Assembly (NCBI GenBank): GCA_027306915.1
Contig: DAHUYW010000035.1
Span: forward strand, 1 to 44,935
From: Spirochaetales bacterium
Lineage (GTDB): Bacteria; Spirochaetota; Spirochaetia; DAHUYW01
Direction: 5' to 3'
Length of the DNA stretch: 44,935 nucleotides
Position numbers and translations under genes: made by a program. Positions 7,715 through 15,197 of this stretch are shown here, in pieces; within the stretch, counting starts at the first letter, position 1; each line of letters starts with the position of its first letter. Under the pieces are notes generated by a model. That model was not told the origin of the DNA. It saw nothing but the letters and a program-made list of their open reading frames with translations, and searched no databases.

Positions 7715-9039
7715 CCGGGCCTTCCTCTTCCGACGCGGGCGGCGAGCACGGGAAGAAGTTCGCCTTCGATCGAGCGACGCTCCCCGAAAGCGCCGCGGGC
7801 CTTCCGCGAGGGGAGAACCGGCCGCGGCTGCTGGCCCTTTTCTGGGTCTTCTTTACCATGGGGTTGACGGCCTTCGGCCCGGCGATGATGGCGGAGGCGA
7901 GGAAGCACATCGTGCGGCGTACGGGGTGGCTCAAGGAGGAGGAGTTCCTCGACGGGCTGGCCTTGGCGCAATTCCTTCCCGGTGCCACCTTCGTCACCTT
8001 GACTGTCTTCATGGGCTATCGCATCCGGCGGTTTGCGGGCGCGGCGGTGAGCGTTGTCGCCTTTCTGCTGCCGCCGACCGCAGTCATGATCCTCCTCTCC
8101 TACCTCTATTTCCGCTTTAGCGGACTGCCGCTCGTGGCCGTCGCCTCTCGGGGCCTCGCGGCCGCGGTGGTAGCCCTGATCGCCAACGCGACCCTCGATC
8201 TGGGCCTCTCGATCATCAAGGACTGGCGGACCGCAGCAATAGCCGCAGTGGCAGTCATCGTTGCGTGGTTCGACCCAAATGTATTCCTGATCCTGCTCCT
8301 GTCGGCCGCGCTCGGGATTGCGTTGATCACGCCATGGAGGCGGAGGACCGACGGCCCCGGCATGAGCCGCGCGGGCGCGGGCCTCCCCCTGCCGAGGGGC
8401 GACGCGCGCACGACTCACCCCGCGCGCCTCACGAGCTCCTATTGGCGGGAGCTTGCCATCACGTCGGCGGTCTTCGCCGCCCTCGCCGGCCTTTCGGCCA
8501 TTCACCCGGTGCTCCTTGCGCTTGAGGGCGTTTTTTTCCGGATCGGGCTGCTTGTCTTCGGGAACGGCTTTACCATGATTCCCCTCATTCAGCAGGAGGT
8601 GGTCGCTGTCCACCACTGGCTTACCCTGGAGCAGTTTACCGTCGGTGTGGGCTTGGGACAGATCACGCCCGGCCCGGTCGTCATCACGGCAACCTTCGTC
8701 GGCTACGGGGTGGCCGGGCTCTGGGGAGCGTTGGCGGCAACCGCGGGCGTCTTTGCGCCCTGCTTCCTTCTGGTGATCCTCCTCATGCCAGTGTACACCA
8801 CGATCAAGGAGAACCGGTGGGTGCGAGCGATCTTCAAGGGCGTCCTGGCTTCATTTGTGGGATTGATGGTGGTCGTGGCGGTCGGGATGGGGCGTCGCAG
8901 CCTGACCGACCTGACTTCCGTTGGTCTGTCGGTTGCCTCCTTTGCGGTGCTCCGCCTTTCGAAGATCGGAGTGTTGTGGGTGGTGCTCGGGGGTGTCGCC
9001 GTCTACTTGGTGATCGAACAACTCTTCGGAATTCCTTGA
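7711..9039 (+). CDS. chrA: Chromate transporter ChrA (two-domain type)
   Basis: CHR-family membrane exporter of chromate/sulfate-like oxyanions, 442 residues with two homologous ~190-residue halves. The first half has GLTAFGPAMMAEARKHIV and LAQFLPGATFVTLTVFMGY. The second has FGNGFTMIPLIQQEVV and GLGQITPGPVVITATFVGYG; the PGP motif is intact in the second half and altered to PGA in the first. The GTG start overlaps the RND stop (GTGA), so it is coupled to the pump. The promoter for the downstream arsR-like gene overlaps its stop codon. A chrA placed as the third gene of an RND operon under an ArsR operator is an unusual arrangement. Confidence 0.9.
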   Translation: MTGPSSSDAGGEHGKKFAFDRATLPESAAGLPRGENRPRLLALFWVFFTMGLTAFGPAMMAEARKHIVRRTGWLKEEEFLDGLALAQFLPGATFVTLTVFMGYRIRRFAGAAVSVVAFLLPPTAVMILLSYLYFRFSGLPLVAVASRGLAAAVVALIANATLDLGLSIIKDWRTAAIAAVAVIVAWFDPNVFLILLLSAALGIALITPWRRRTDGPGMSRAGAGLPLPRGDARTTHPARLTSSYWRELAITSAVFAALAGLSAIHPVLLALEGVFFRIGLLVFGNGFTMIPLIQQEVVAVHHWLTLEQFTVGVGLGQITPGPVVITATFVGYGVAGLWGALAATAGVFAPCFLLVILLMPVYTTIKENRWVRAIFKGVLASFVGLMVVVAVGMGRRSLTDLTSVGLSVASFAVLRLSKIGVLWVVLGGVAVYLVIEQLFGIP

Positions 9040-9084
9040 CAAGAAGAGCGGGCGAGGGTACTATCTTATTCGATGTATCTAATA
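9036..9084 (+). promoter_or_regulatory. Autoregulated promoter and operator of the Cys-tailed ArsR gene
   Basis: -35 TTGACA (9036-9041) overlaps the chrA stop. A 17-bp spacer leads to -10 TACTAT (9059-9064). The dyad TATTC-N8-TAATA (9067-9084, one mismatch from the consensus) starts 2 nt after the -10 box, exactly as at 3240-3265. The flanks ACTATC and AAGGTT are also shared with that site, suggesting both promoters bind the same repressor. Confidence 0.8.
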
Positions 9085-9095
9085 AGGTTGACACC

Positions 9096-9527
9096 ATGAG
9101 AGAACCTGACCTGAGAGAGGACGCCGCTGCCAGGCTGGCGCAGGCGCTTTCGCATCCCGTGCGGCTCCGCATCCTCGCACTGCTCCGCGATGAGGGCGCC
9201 TACGTCATGCACCTCACGAGCATGCTCGGCCGCCCCCAGGCGAATGTATCACAGCATCTGGCAATCTTGCGCGATGCGGGGCTGGTGACCGATGAACGGG
9301 AGGGAATGACGGTCGTCTACCGGGTACGCGACGCACGGGTCTTCGACCTCGTGGACCGCCTCGCGGCCCTCGCCCCCCGCACGTGGAGCGCCTGCGAGGG
9401 TGAGGAGCGACCTCCCCAAGAATGGGGAGGTGAGTCGCCCATGCGGCGGGGCGGGCCACGCATGATGCGAGGCATGAGACCGGGGCGGGGCGAACGCTGC
9501 CACTGCCCGCGCTGTAGCGGTCGGTGA
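9096..9527 (+). CDS. ArsR-family repressor with Cys/Met-rich C-terminal tail
   Basis: A 143-residue winged-helix repressor. The core reads LAQALSHPVRLRILALLRDE, NVSQHLAILRDAGLV, GMTVVYRVRD. The usual metal-site ELCVCDL in the recognition helix is absent (YVMHLTSML instead). In its place the last ~40 residues form a tail with repeated Arg/Gly/Met and a Cys-rich end (CHCPRCSGR), plus another Cys at SACEGEE; this may be the sensing site. The start at 9096 is chosen from the family start and the AAGG upstream; an open frame runs further upstream, through chrA. The promoter carries its presumed operator, shared with the RND-chrA operon and the small-protein cluster, so it probably represses all three. 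Confidence 0.88.
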   Translation: MREPDLREDAAARLAQALSHPVRLRILALLRDEGAYVMHLTSMLGRPQANVSQHLAILRDAGLVTDEREGMTVVYRVRDARVFDLVDRLAALAPRTWSACEGEERPPQEWGGESPMRRGGPRMMRGMRPGRGERCHCPRCSGR

Positions 9528-9554
9528 TGGTGGCCGAGTTTTTTTGGCCATAGT

Positions 9555-9572
9555 TATTCAATATAGCGAATA
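9555..9572 (+). promoter_or_regulatory. Third TATTC-N8-GAATA operator, before the small Gly-rich gene
   Basis: A perfect dyad TATTC-N8-GAATA lies 25 nt before the start at 9598. Spacing and half-sites match those at 3248-3265 and 9067-9084. A matching -35/-10 pair is less clear here; TATAGC inside the dyad (9562-9567) could be the -10 box. A strong GGGAGG ribosome-binding site follows at 9584-9589. Confidence 0.65.
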
Positions 9573-9597
9573 TCCTTGCGTACGGGAGGTAAGAAGC

Positions 9598-9861
9598 ATG
9601 TACGGAGAGTGTTGCGGCTGCGGCGAGGGTCGCGGTCACGGACGGATGGGCGGCGGGGGTCGTGGCGAAGGCTACGGTCCTGGCCGGTTCGCTGGATGGG
9701 GTCACGAAGAGGTGCCCCACTTTGGAGGGGGCTACGGCGGCGGCTTTGGGTGGGGCTACGGTGGCCCGACGAAGGCCGAGCGCAAGGAGTGGCTCGAGGA
9801 GCTCAAGAAGCACCTGGAGGATCGTCTCTCAGACCTGACCGAAGAGATCGAAAAGCTCTAA
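9598..9861 (+). CDS. Small Gly/Cys-rich protein with C-terminal coiled coil (DUF5320-like)
   Basis: An 87-residue protein in two parts. The N-terminal ~55 residues are very rich in Gly with Cys, His, Met and aromatics (MYGECCGCGEGRGHGRMGGG, later FGGGYGGGFGWGYGG). The last ~30 residues form a charged amphipathic helix (EWLEELKKHLEDRLSDLTEE). This resembles DUF5320-type proteins, whose function is not established. The CCGC cluster and His residues could bind a metal ion. GGGAGG 8 nt upstream fixes the ATG. It is followed by a hairpin and then by two BASS-family transporter genes. It sits behind its own ArsR operator, so it may act as an induced metal scavenger or chaperone (inference). Confidence 0.7.
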   Translation: MYGECCGCGEGRGHGRMGGGGRGEGYGPGRFAGWGHEEVPHFGGGYGGGFGWGYGGPTKAERKEWLEELKKHLEDRLSDLTEEIEKL

Positions 9862-9868
9862 CCGGTCG

Positions 9869-9892
9869 AGGCCCCGCCGGAAGGTGGGGCCT
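9869..9892 (+). terminator. Hairpin after the small Gly-rich gene
   Basis: AGGCCCCGCC-GGAA-GGTGGGGCCT forms a 10-bp stem with one G-T pair and a GNRA-type loop, followed by GCTTTGG. The U-tract is weak, so it may attenuate or stabilise mRNA rather than terminate fully before the transporter genes. Confidence 0.55.
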
Positions 9893-9937
9893 GCTTTGGC
9901 GCGGAGGTTATGTACGCAGAAATCAGCTGTAAAGCGG

Positions 9938-10955
9938 GTGCAGGAACATCTGAACAAACGGCTTCTGCTGTACGTCGTCGCGGCCATGGGGATCGGGCTC
10001 CTTCTTGGCTGGCCGAACGCAGGCTGGACGAAGGGGCATGGCGCTACGGTGAGCGCAATCATGATGGTGGTGGTTTTTCTCATTGTCTTCCCCATGATGA
10101 TCAACCTTAAAGTCGAGGCGCTGCTGAAGGCGGGACGGAATCTAAAAGGGCTCCTCCTCGCGGTTGGCTCCAACTTCGTGTGGGCGCCCCTTGTCGGGTG
10201 GGGCCTTGCTCGGGCCTTCCTCCTTGGCGAGCCGCTCCTCGCCCTGGGGTTCCTGCTCGTGATGGTAGTGCCCTGCTCGAGCATGAGCATCGCCTACACC
10301 GGACTTTCGGAGGGCAACCTCGAGCTTGCAACGGTGGCGGTTGCCCTTTCGTTTGTGCTTGCGATCGTGGCCGTTCCTCTGTGGATGACGCTCTTTGCGG
10401 CGCAGTACCACGTCGTGGTTCCAATGGGGGACATCCTCACTACGATTCTCACCGTCCTGGTAGCGCCGCTCATCCTGGGGTATCTGACCCGGCTGCTGTC
10501 GGTGCGGCTCTTAGGCGAACAGCGCTTCCAGAAGCTCCAGCCGCTTTTTCCGGCGCTGTCGCTTCTTGCGATGTATGGGATCGTATTCCTGATCTTCTTC
10601 GCCAAGGCGACGATGATCATCGAGAAGTGGCTCGTGGTCCTGCTTCTGCTCGTGCCGAACTCGCTGTTCATCGGGATAACGCTCGTGGTCGGCACCTGGA
10701 TCAATAGGCGGTTGAAACTTTCCTATCGGGACAACATGGCGGTGATTTTTTTCAAGCACCGGCAAGAACAACGGCACCGCGATAGCGATCGCTACCATGG
10801 GCTTCCCGGCGCCGCTTGTGGCGATCCCCGCGGCAACCATGCCGATTTTTCAGATCCTGTTCCTGGTGTCCTACCTGAAGATGGGCGGATGGCTGCGGAA
10901 GTACTTCGGTGAGCCGCGCGTTGCCGACGTGACGCCGGACAAGAAGGAGACATAG
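9938..10955 (+). pseudogene. BASS/ACR3-superfamily transporter, frameshifted at a T7 run
   Basis: A ten-helix membrane carrier of the bile-acid/arsenite (ACR3) superfamily, with MMINLKVEALLKAGRNLKGL, LVMVVPCSSMSIAYTGLSEG and LLVPNSLFIGITLVVGTWIN. The reading frame breaks after DNMAVIF at a run of seven T (about 10744-10751). Removing one T continues the family text as SSTGKNNGTAIAIATMGFPA, IPAATMPIFQILFLVSYLKM and ends at TAG 10953-10955. As read, translation runs on in a wrong frame to 10912. The homopolymer makes a sequencing error, a slippery site or a true mutation all possible. The start is uncertain; GTG 9938 fits the family N-terminus but has a poor ribosome-binding site. Canonical ACR3 has a Cys-Thr-Asp-Trp motif; here it is Cys-Ser-Ser-Met, so arsenite is not assured. 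Confidence 0.75.
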
Positions 10956-10956
10956 C

Positions 10957-11493
10957 ATGGCCACCCTATCAACCAAAGACAAATAGAAGCCCTTTATCCT
11001 GGTCGGGGCTGTGATAGTAGGGATCCTCATCCAGCGGCTCATCGGAAAACAGATTCCTGCGCTGATCGAGGTCACCGAGATTGGAGTCTCCTTTGTCATC
11101 CTCTCGGTGATGCTTCCGGTGGAAACAAAGGACGTCGGCAGGGCATTCACGAAGATTAAGCCCACGGCAATCGCGCTCTTCGTCAACTTTATCTTCATCC
11201 CGGCGTTCGCCTGGGCCATGGGATGGCTGTTCCTGAAGCGCTTCCCCGGCTTCTGGGTTGGCGCGATTCTCTACACGTTGACGGCGTGCATCGGCTGGTA
11301 CCTGATCTTCACCGCCGCGCGAAACTCCGAGGCGATCATCGGCGTGGCGGTGGCGGCCTTTCCCGGCCATCCGCTGGTCTACCTCGCGATCCTTCTCGGT
11401 CCGATCGTGGAGCTGCCGATGCTGCTCCTGCTCTCTCGAGTCTTGCTGGCGCTGAAAGAACGGTTCTGGGCCGTGAAGCGCCATCAATATTGA
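10957..11493 (+). pseudogene. Second BASS/ACR3-like transporter, amber-interrupted and internally deleted
   Basis: It begins 1 nt after the previous gene (ATG 10957) with MATLSTKDK, meets TAG at 10984-10986, then continues in frame as KPFILVGAVIVGILIQRLIG. The text resembles the ACR3 superfamily: VILSVMLPVETKDVGRAFTK (helix 2-3 region) and ILYTLTACIGWYLIFTAARN, which parallels the CIGWYLIF signature of ACR3. About 30 residues later it jumps to a C-terminal-looking segment (LGPIVELPMLLLLSRVLLAL). At ~170 residues it is about half the usual length, so the middle appears deleted. TAG is an ordinary stop elsewhere in this window, so this is most simply a nonsense mutation. Confidence 0.65.
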
Positions 11494-11511
11494 TGCGAAA
11501 GTCGATGAATC

Positions 11512-12444
11512 ATGATGAACGCAACACAGCTGATTGTTCATGCGGTGACCTTCATCAGCGCACTGCTCTTTGGGGTGCTGAAAGTCGGCGCGGCGCCGGT
11601 ACTCATCGCCACCCTGCAGTTCCTCGGCTTCGCGACGGTCACGACCGTGTTTCCCATCGCGATTCTCCTGAACGGCGTCAACAGCGGATTCGCGCCTGTC
11701 TCGTTCGCACGGGGCAGAAGCATTGATTGGAGAAACGGCAGCATACTGTCGGCTACTGCTATTCTCTCGTTCGCGGGTTCGTATCTGGCGGACCACGTAC
11801 CGGTTCGGATCTTCCTGAATAATCCCCTGGTCGTTGTGCCGGGATTTCTGGGTATTCGTACCCTCATGATGGCAAACCGGAAGGAGCCGGAAGAGGAGCC
11901 GAGCAGGAGACGCGTACTCGTCATTGGTATCCCAGCGGCCGCCTTTGGGGGCTTCTTTGGAGGTCTGTTGCCAATCGGGGGCGGCGGCATTCTTGCGCCG
12001 TTGCTGCTCATCATCGGCTACCGAATGAAACGCGCCTCAGGCACTACCGCCCTCGTCGCCACCGCCGCAAGCCTCGCGGGCTTTCTTGGATTCATAGCGC
12101 ACGCGAGCGTTCCGCTCGCTTTCCTGATCGAGTCGATCGTGGTCCTGGACGAGAACCTTCCGATCGATCTGGTGGCGCCCTTGGCGCGACTTGGTCATGA
12201 CGTGGATACCATCTTTCAAGAAAAGCTCACAGGTCAGGATGATGCGACGGTTTGGGAGGCCGCCCAGGAAGCGGGGCGTTTCCTTGTGTCGCAAGATTTG
12301 GGTTTTTCCGAAATCCGAAGCCATGCGCCCGGACACACCACGGTGTTCTCCTTGTTCGACTCGTCGATCCAACCCGACGGCTTTGATCAAGCGCGTCGTG
12401 GATGTTTTCGCAAGGAAAGACATCTCCAGGTGGAGCGGCTGTAA
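11512..12444 (+). CDS. Chimeric ORF: TauE/SafE permease fused to a DUF5615 PIN-like domain
   Basis: Residues 1 to ~205 are a sulfite-exporter TauE/SafE-family membrane protein. Helices are obvious, and the conserved loops read FGVLKVGAAPVLIATLQFLG and AFGGFFGGLLPIGGGGILAP, with a second repeat ending in SGTTALVATAASLAGFLGFI. From about residue 210 (nt ~12142) the protein changes abruptly to a soluble DUF5615 PIN-like toxin domain (VLDENLPIDLVAPLARLGHD, then FLVSQDLGFSEI). That domain lacks its own start and is itself frameshifted near its end. The last ~35 residues are out of frame. The permease has lost its last helices. It looks like a recombination junction, not a designed fusion. It follows the two BASS genes by 18 nt. 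Confidence 0.7.
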   Translation: MMNATQLIVHAVTFISALLFGVLKVGAAPVLIATLQFLGFATVTTVFPIAILLNGVNSGFAPVSFARGRSIDWRNGSILSATAILSFAGSYLADHVPVRIFLNNPLVVVPGFLGIRTLMMANRKEPEEEPSRRRVLVIGIPAAAFGGFFGGLLPIGGGGILAPLLLIIGYRMKRASGTTALVATAASLAGFLGFIAHASVPLAFLIESIVVLDENLPIDLVAPLARLGHDVDTIFQEKLTGQDDATVWEAAQEAGRFLVSQDLGFSEIRSHAPGHTTVFSLFDSSIQPDGFDQARRGCFRKERHLQVERL

Positions 12445-12487
12445 TGTAGTGGCGACGAATCAAAAGGTGCGAGTCCGGCGGCCGTAA
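12142..12487 (+). pseudogene. DUF5615 PIN-like toxin remnant spread over three frames
   Basis: The DUF5615 domain (Mut7-C/PIN-like nuclease fold, normally ~110-120 aa and paired with an antitoxin) can be followed through three frames. LDENLPIDLV to RSHAPGHTT is in the permease frame. VLLVRLVDPTR follows in a second frame (from 12345), then TALIKRVVDVFARKDISRWS and NQKVRVRRP in a third, ending at TAA 12485-12487. Acidic residues at the DEN and QDLGF positions, the presumed active site, survive. Two indels and the lost start codon make it non-functional as a free toxin. Confidence 0.7.
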
Positions 12488-12613
12488 TTTCAGGGATGTG
12501 AGGTGTCCGGGACGCGCAAGCCGCACGATCGGAAAAAAAGCTGGCGGCTTGATCCATCGTTTACTGAATCGGCGAAGACAAGACGAACTCTCCCGCATCC
12601 TCGGTGGAGCGAA

Positions 12614-12725
12614 ATGAAGAAGGAACAGAATCAGCTCCCGGCAGGCTGGGACGAAGAGCTTGTCAGGCGACCCCTTGAGCGCTACGATGCTCAAGACCGA
12701 TGAGGAGGCATTCGCCGAGGGCGGC
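12614..12725 (+). pseudogene. Frameshifted small antitoxin-like gene fragment
   Basis: ATG 12614 opens MKKEQNQLPAGWDEELVRRP, then LERYDAQ. This is close to a common antitoxin N-terminus (GWDEERV..VL.HYE.QTEEEA). The frame then shifts: TDEEAFAEGG continues in another frame from 12696, while the original frame stops at TGA 12701. Beyond 12725 nothing recognisable remains. It lies just after the broken DUF5615 gene, but whether the two were partners is unknown. Short motif, moderate confidence. Confidence 0.5.
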
Positions 12726-12857
12726 GTTTGGAGGTTCCATCAAGAGGTGTGTAAAAGAACTCAGGCGACAGCCTCGCTCTTCTTCTCGAGGGCAACGCCG
12801 TCGATTAATTCCACTCCTTTGTGAATCTCCTTATCGTCGGCAACCGCATCGAGTCGG

Positions 12858-13072
12858 TTTTTTGCCGCCTGGCAGGTCAGCAGGCGCAGTTACCGCAAGA
12901 TGCTTCACAACGTTACGCTCACCTTCCTGTTCAACGGCATCGGGATTCCCCTCGCCGCGACCGGCCTCGTCAATCCCGTATGGGCCATGGCGGTGAGCGT
13001 TACCGCGATCTTCTTCAACTCGCTGTGGGGCCGGCCCTCGCTCTTCTTCGATGCGATCGTGAGCGTGGGAAA
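12858..13072 (+). pseudogene. C-terminal fragment of a P1B-type metal ATPase
   Basis: About 70 residues read VSRRSYRKMLHNVTLTFLFN, then GIGIPLAATGLVNPVWAMAV and a final IFFNSLWGRPSLFF. This is the pattern of the last two membrane helices of heavy-metal P-type ATPases (SRRTYR..., GIPLAA, PVWAM). The catalytic domains and everything upstream are absent. It runs convergently into the C-terminus of another, nearly complete P1B-ATPase on the opposite strand, ending within 3 nt of that stop codon. Confidence 0.65.
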
Positions 13073-13074
13073 GA

Positions 13075-15179
13075 CTACTCGACCGAGCCCGGCCCGGCCT
13101 TGAGGAGGTGCGTCGAGTTTGCGAGGATCCCGAGGTCGGGCAGGGATTGTGCCGCGGCGGCGAGGATCGGCGGCAAGATTCCGGTGGCCGCAAGAGCTAG
13201 GCCGACCACGTTGTAGACCGCAGTGAAAGCGAGATTCATCCGCACGGCACCCATCGTCCGGCGTGCGATGCGGAGGAGCTCCGGAACGAGGCGCCAGTCG
13301 TCCCGCATGAGGGAGACGCGGGTCGCCTCGATGGCGATGTCGCTTCCCGCGGCGCCCATCGCGATGCTGACATCGCCCCGCGCAAGCGCGGGAGCATCGT
13401 TGATGCCGTCACCGACCATGATGACGCGCCCACCTCGCGCCTGGTACTCCCTGACTATCTCGATCTTGTCCTGCGGCAGAAGCGAGGCCCGGTAGTCGAT
13501 TCCGAGGGCGGCCGCTATGGCTGAGGCGGTCCGTTCGTTATCGCCGGTAAGAAGCTCAATGTGGTTGATGCCGAGAGCGCGGGTCTCGGCGAGAGCAGAG
13601 GGGACTTCGTCGCGAACGATGTCCGAAGCCGCGAGAAGACCGACCAATTCGTCGTCGCGCTCGACAAAAAGCAGGGTCTTGCCCGCGCGCTCGAGCCCCT
13701 CGATCCGAGCGTCGTTGGGCGCGACCGCGAGGGGCCTTCGATTTCCAACGGCTATGGAGCTACCGCCGACGCGCGCCCGGATGCCACAGCCGGGGAGGGT
13801 TTCGAACCCCTCGGGCTCGGTGAGGGGAAGCCCTTTCACGCGGGCCGCTTTCCGGACCGCTTCGGCCAGGGGATGCTCCGAGTAGCGCTCGGCCGAGGCC
13901 GCGAGGGAGAGCACCGCAGGCGGAGCGACGCCATTGAGAGCGACAACGTCGGTGATCTCCGGTCGGCCAAGGGTGAGGGTGCCGGTCTTGTCGACGAGGA
14001 GAACGTCGGCGCGGGCGAGAGATTCGAGGTACTTGCCTCCCTTGATGAGGAGGCCGCGGCGCGCGGCAGCTCCGATCGACGCGAGCATCGCGATCGGGGT
14101 AGCGAGAGCGATCGAGCACGAGCAGGCTACCACGAGCACCGCGGCCATCGCCAAGGGATTTCTGCTTATGGCAAAGGTGAGCGCCGCGAGGCCTACCACA
14201 ACCGGGAGGTAGTAGCCGCTGAAGCGGTCCGCGACGCGCTGGACATCGGCGCGGTTGGCCTCGGCCTCCTCAACCATCGCGATCACCCGGCCGAAGGTCG
14301 TATCGGCGCCGATCTTGACGATGCGGACACGCAGGCTTCCGAGGGCGAGGATGGTGGCCGCGTAGACGGAGGCGCCGGGTGCGACCTCGACTGGCATCGA
14401 CTCACCGGTGATGCTCGACTGATCCACCGTGGCCGCTCCCGCGATCACTGCGCCGTCGACCGGGATGCGCTCGCCCGGCCGCACAATCGCGATCTCGCCG
14501 ACTGCGACCTGGTCGCGGGCGGCAGCTCCTGCTCAACCCCGTCGCGCTCCACGCGGACCGTCGTCGGGGCGAGGGCGGTCAGCTCCTTCACGGCCCGTCG
14601 AGCGCGCTCCGTGGTGAAGCGCTCCACCGCATCGCCGATCCGCATGAAGAGCACGACCACGGCGGCGCTCACCCACTAGCCCACGGCACGCGCGGCGATC
14701 GCGCCGATCGTCATCAGGGCGTGCGAGGTGACCTGTCTTCTGAACAGGGCGCGGATCATCTTCAGGAAGATCGGGGCGCCTCCGACCACGACAAGCGCGA
14801 TACCGAGGGGGAGCGGCAGGAGGGAGTTCAGTCGTTCGAAGAGACCGAATGCCTCTCCCGCAATCGCGATGGCCGCAATCCCGAGGAAGAGGACCGCGAG
14901 GAGCACGCCGATCTGGCGGCCAATCGTTCCGGCCGGCGCGAGCTTCGCCGGAGTTTTCTCCGGCACCCCATACCCCGCCTCCTCGACCGCCTTCCGAATG
15001 GCGGAAAGGCTCACCAGATCGGGCTGCGCAAGCACGGTCGCTTTTTCCGAAGCAAGATATACGGTGACCGATTCGACGCCCGGAAAGCCGGCGATCGCCT
15101 TCCGCACGTGAAGCGTGCACTCGGTGCAATCCATCCCCGAAATTGGGAGCTCGATGAGCTTAGTCTTTCCCACGGTCAC
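13075..15179 (-). pseudogene. P1B-type heavy-metal ATPase (CadA/CmtA-like), interrupted by an amber codon and a frameshift
   Basis: Cation exporter in the Cd/Zn/Pb class judged by its sensor neighbour. The start at 15179 leads into an HMA domain (ISGMDCTECTLHV, CxxC) and membrane helices, up to TAG at 14678-14676 (ARAVG, stop, WVSAAVVV). The same frame continues to VERDGVEQELP, then a one-base deletion near 14520 shifts into ARDQVAVGEIAIVRPGERIP. From there the catalytic core is intact: SSITGESMPV, VACSCSIALATP, DKTGTL, SEHPLAEAV, GDGINDAPALA. The membrane metal motif is CSC, not the common CPC. It follows the CmtR-like gene by 18 nt, so the two form one operon. Removal of two point lesions would restore a normal ~700-residue pump; sequencing error at both is possible but less likely. 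Confidence 0.8.
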
Positions 15180-15197
15180 CTCTCCCTTGGTTCGCGC

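Noticed and set aside
8817..9095. N-terminal extension of the ArsR gene
   Set aside because: The extension overlaps chrA and its promoter; the ArsR fold begins after ATG 9096.
10984..14678. Recoding of TAG as an amino acid (two in-frame amber codons)
   Set aside because: TAG is the normal final stop of many intact genes here (3079, 16387, 29388, 42319), so nonsense mutation is simpler.
13561..14679. Plus-strand open frame of 372 codons opposite the P1B-ATPase
   Set aside because: Repetitive charged composition and antisense to clear P-type ATPase motifs.
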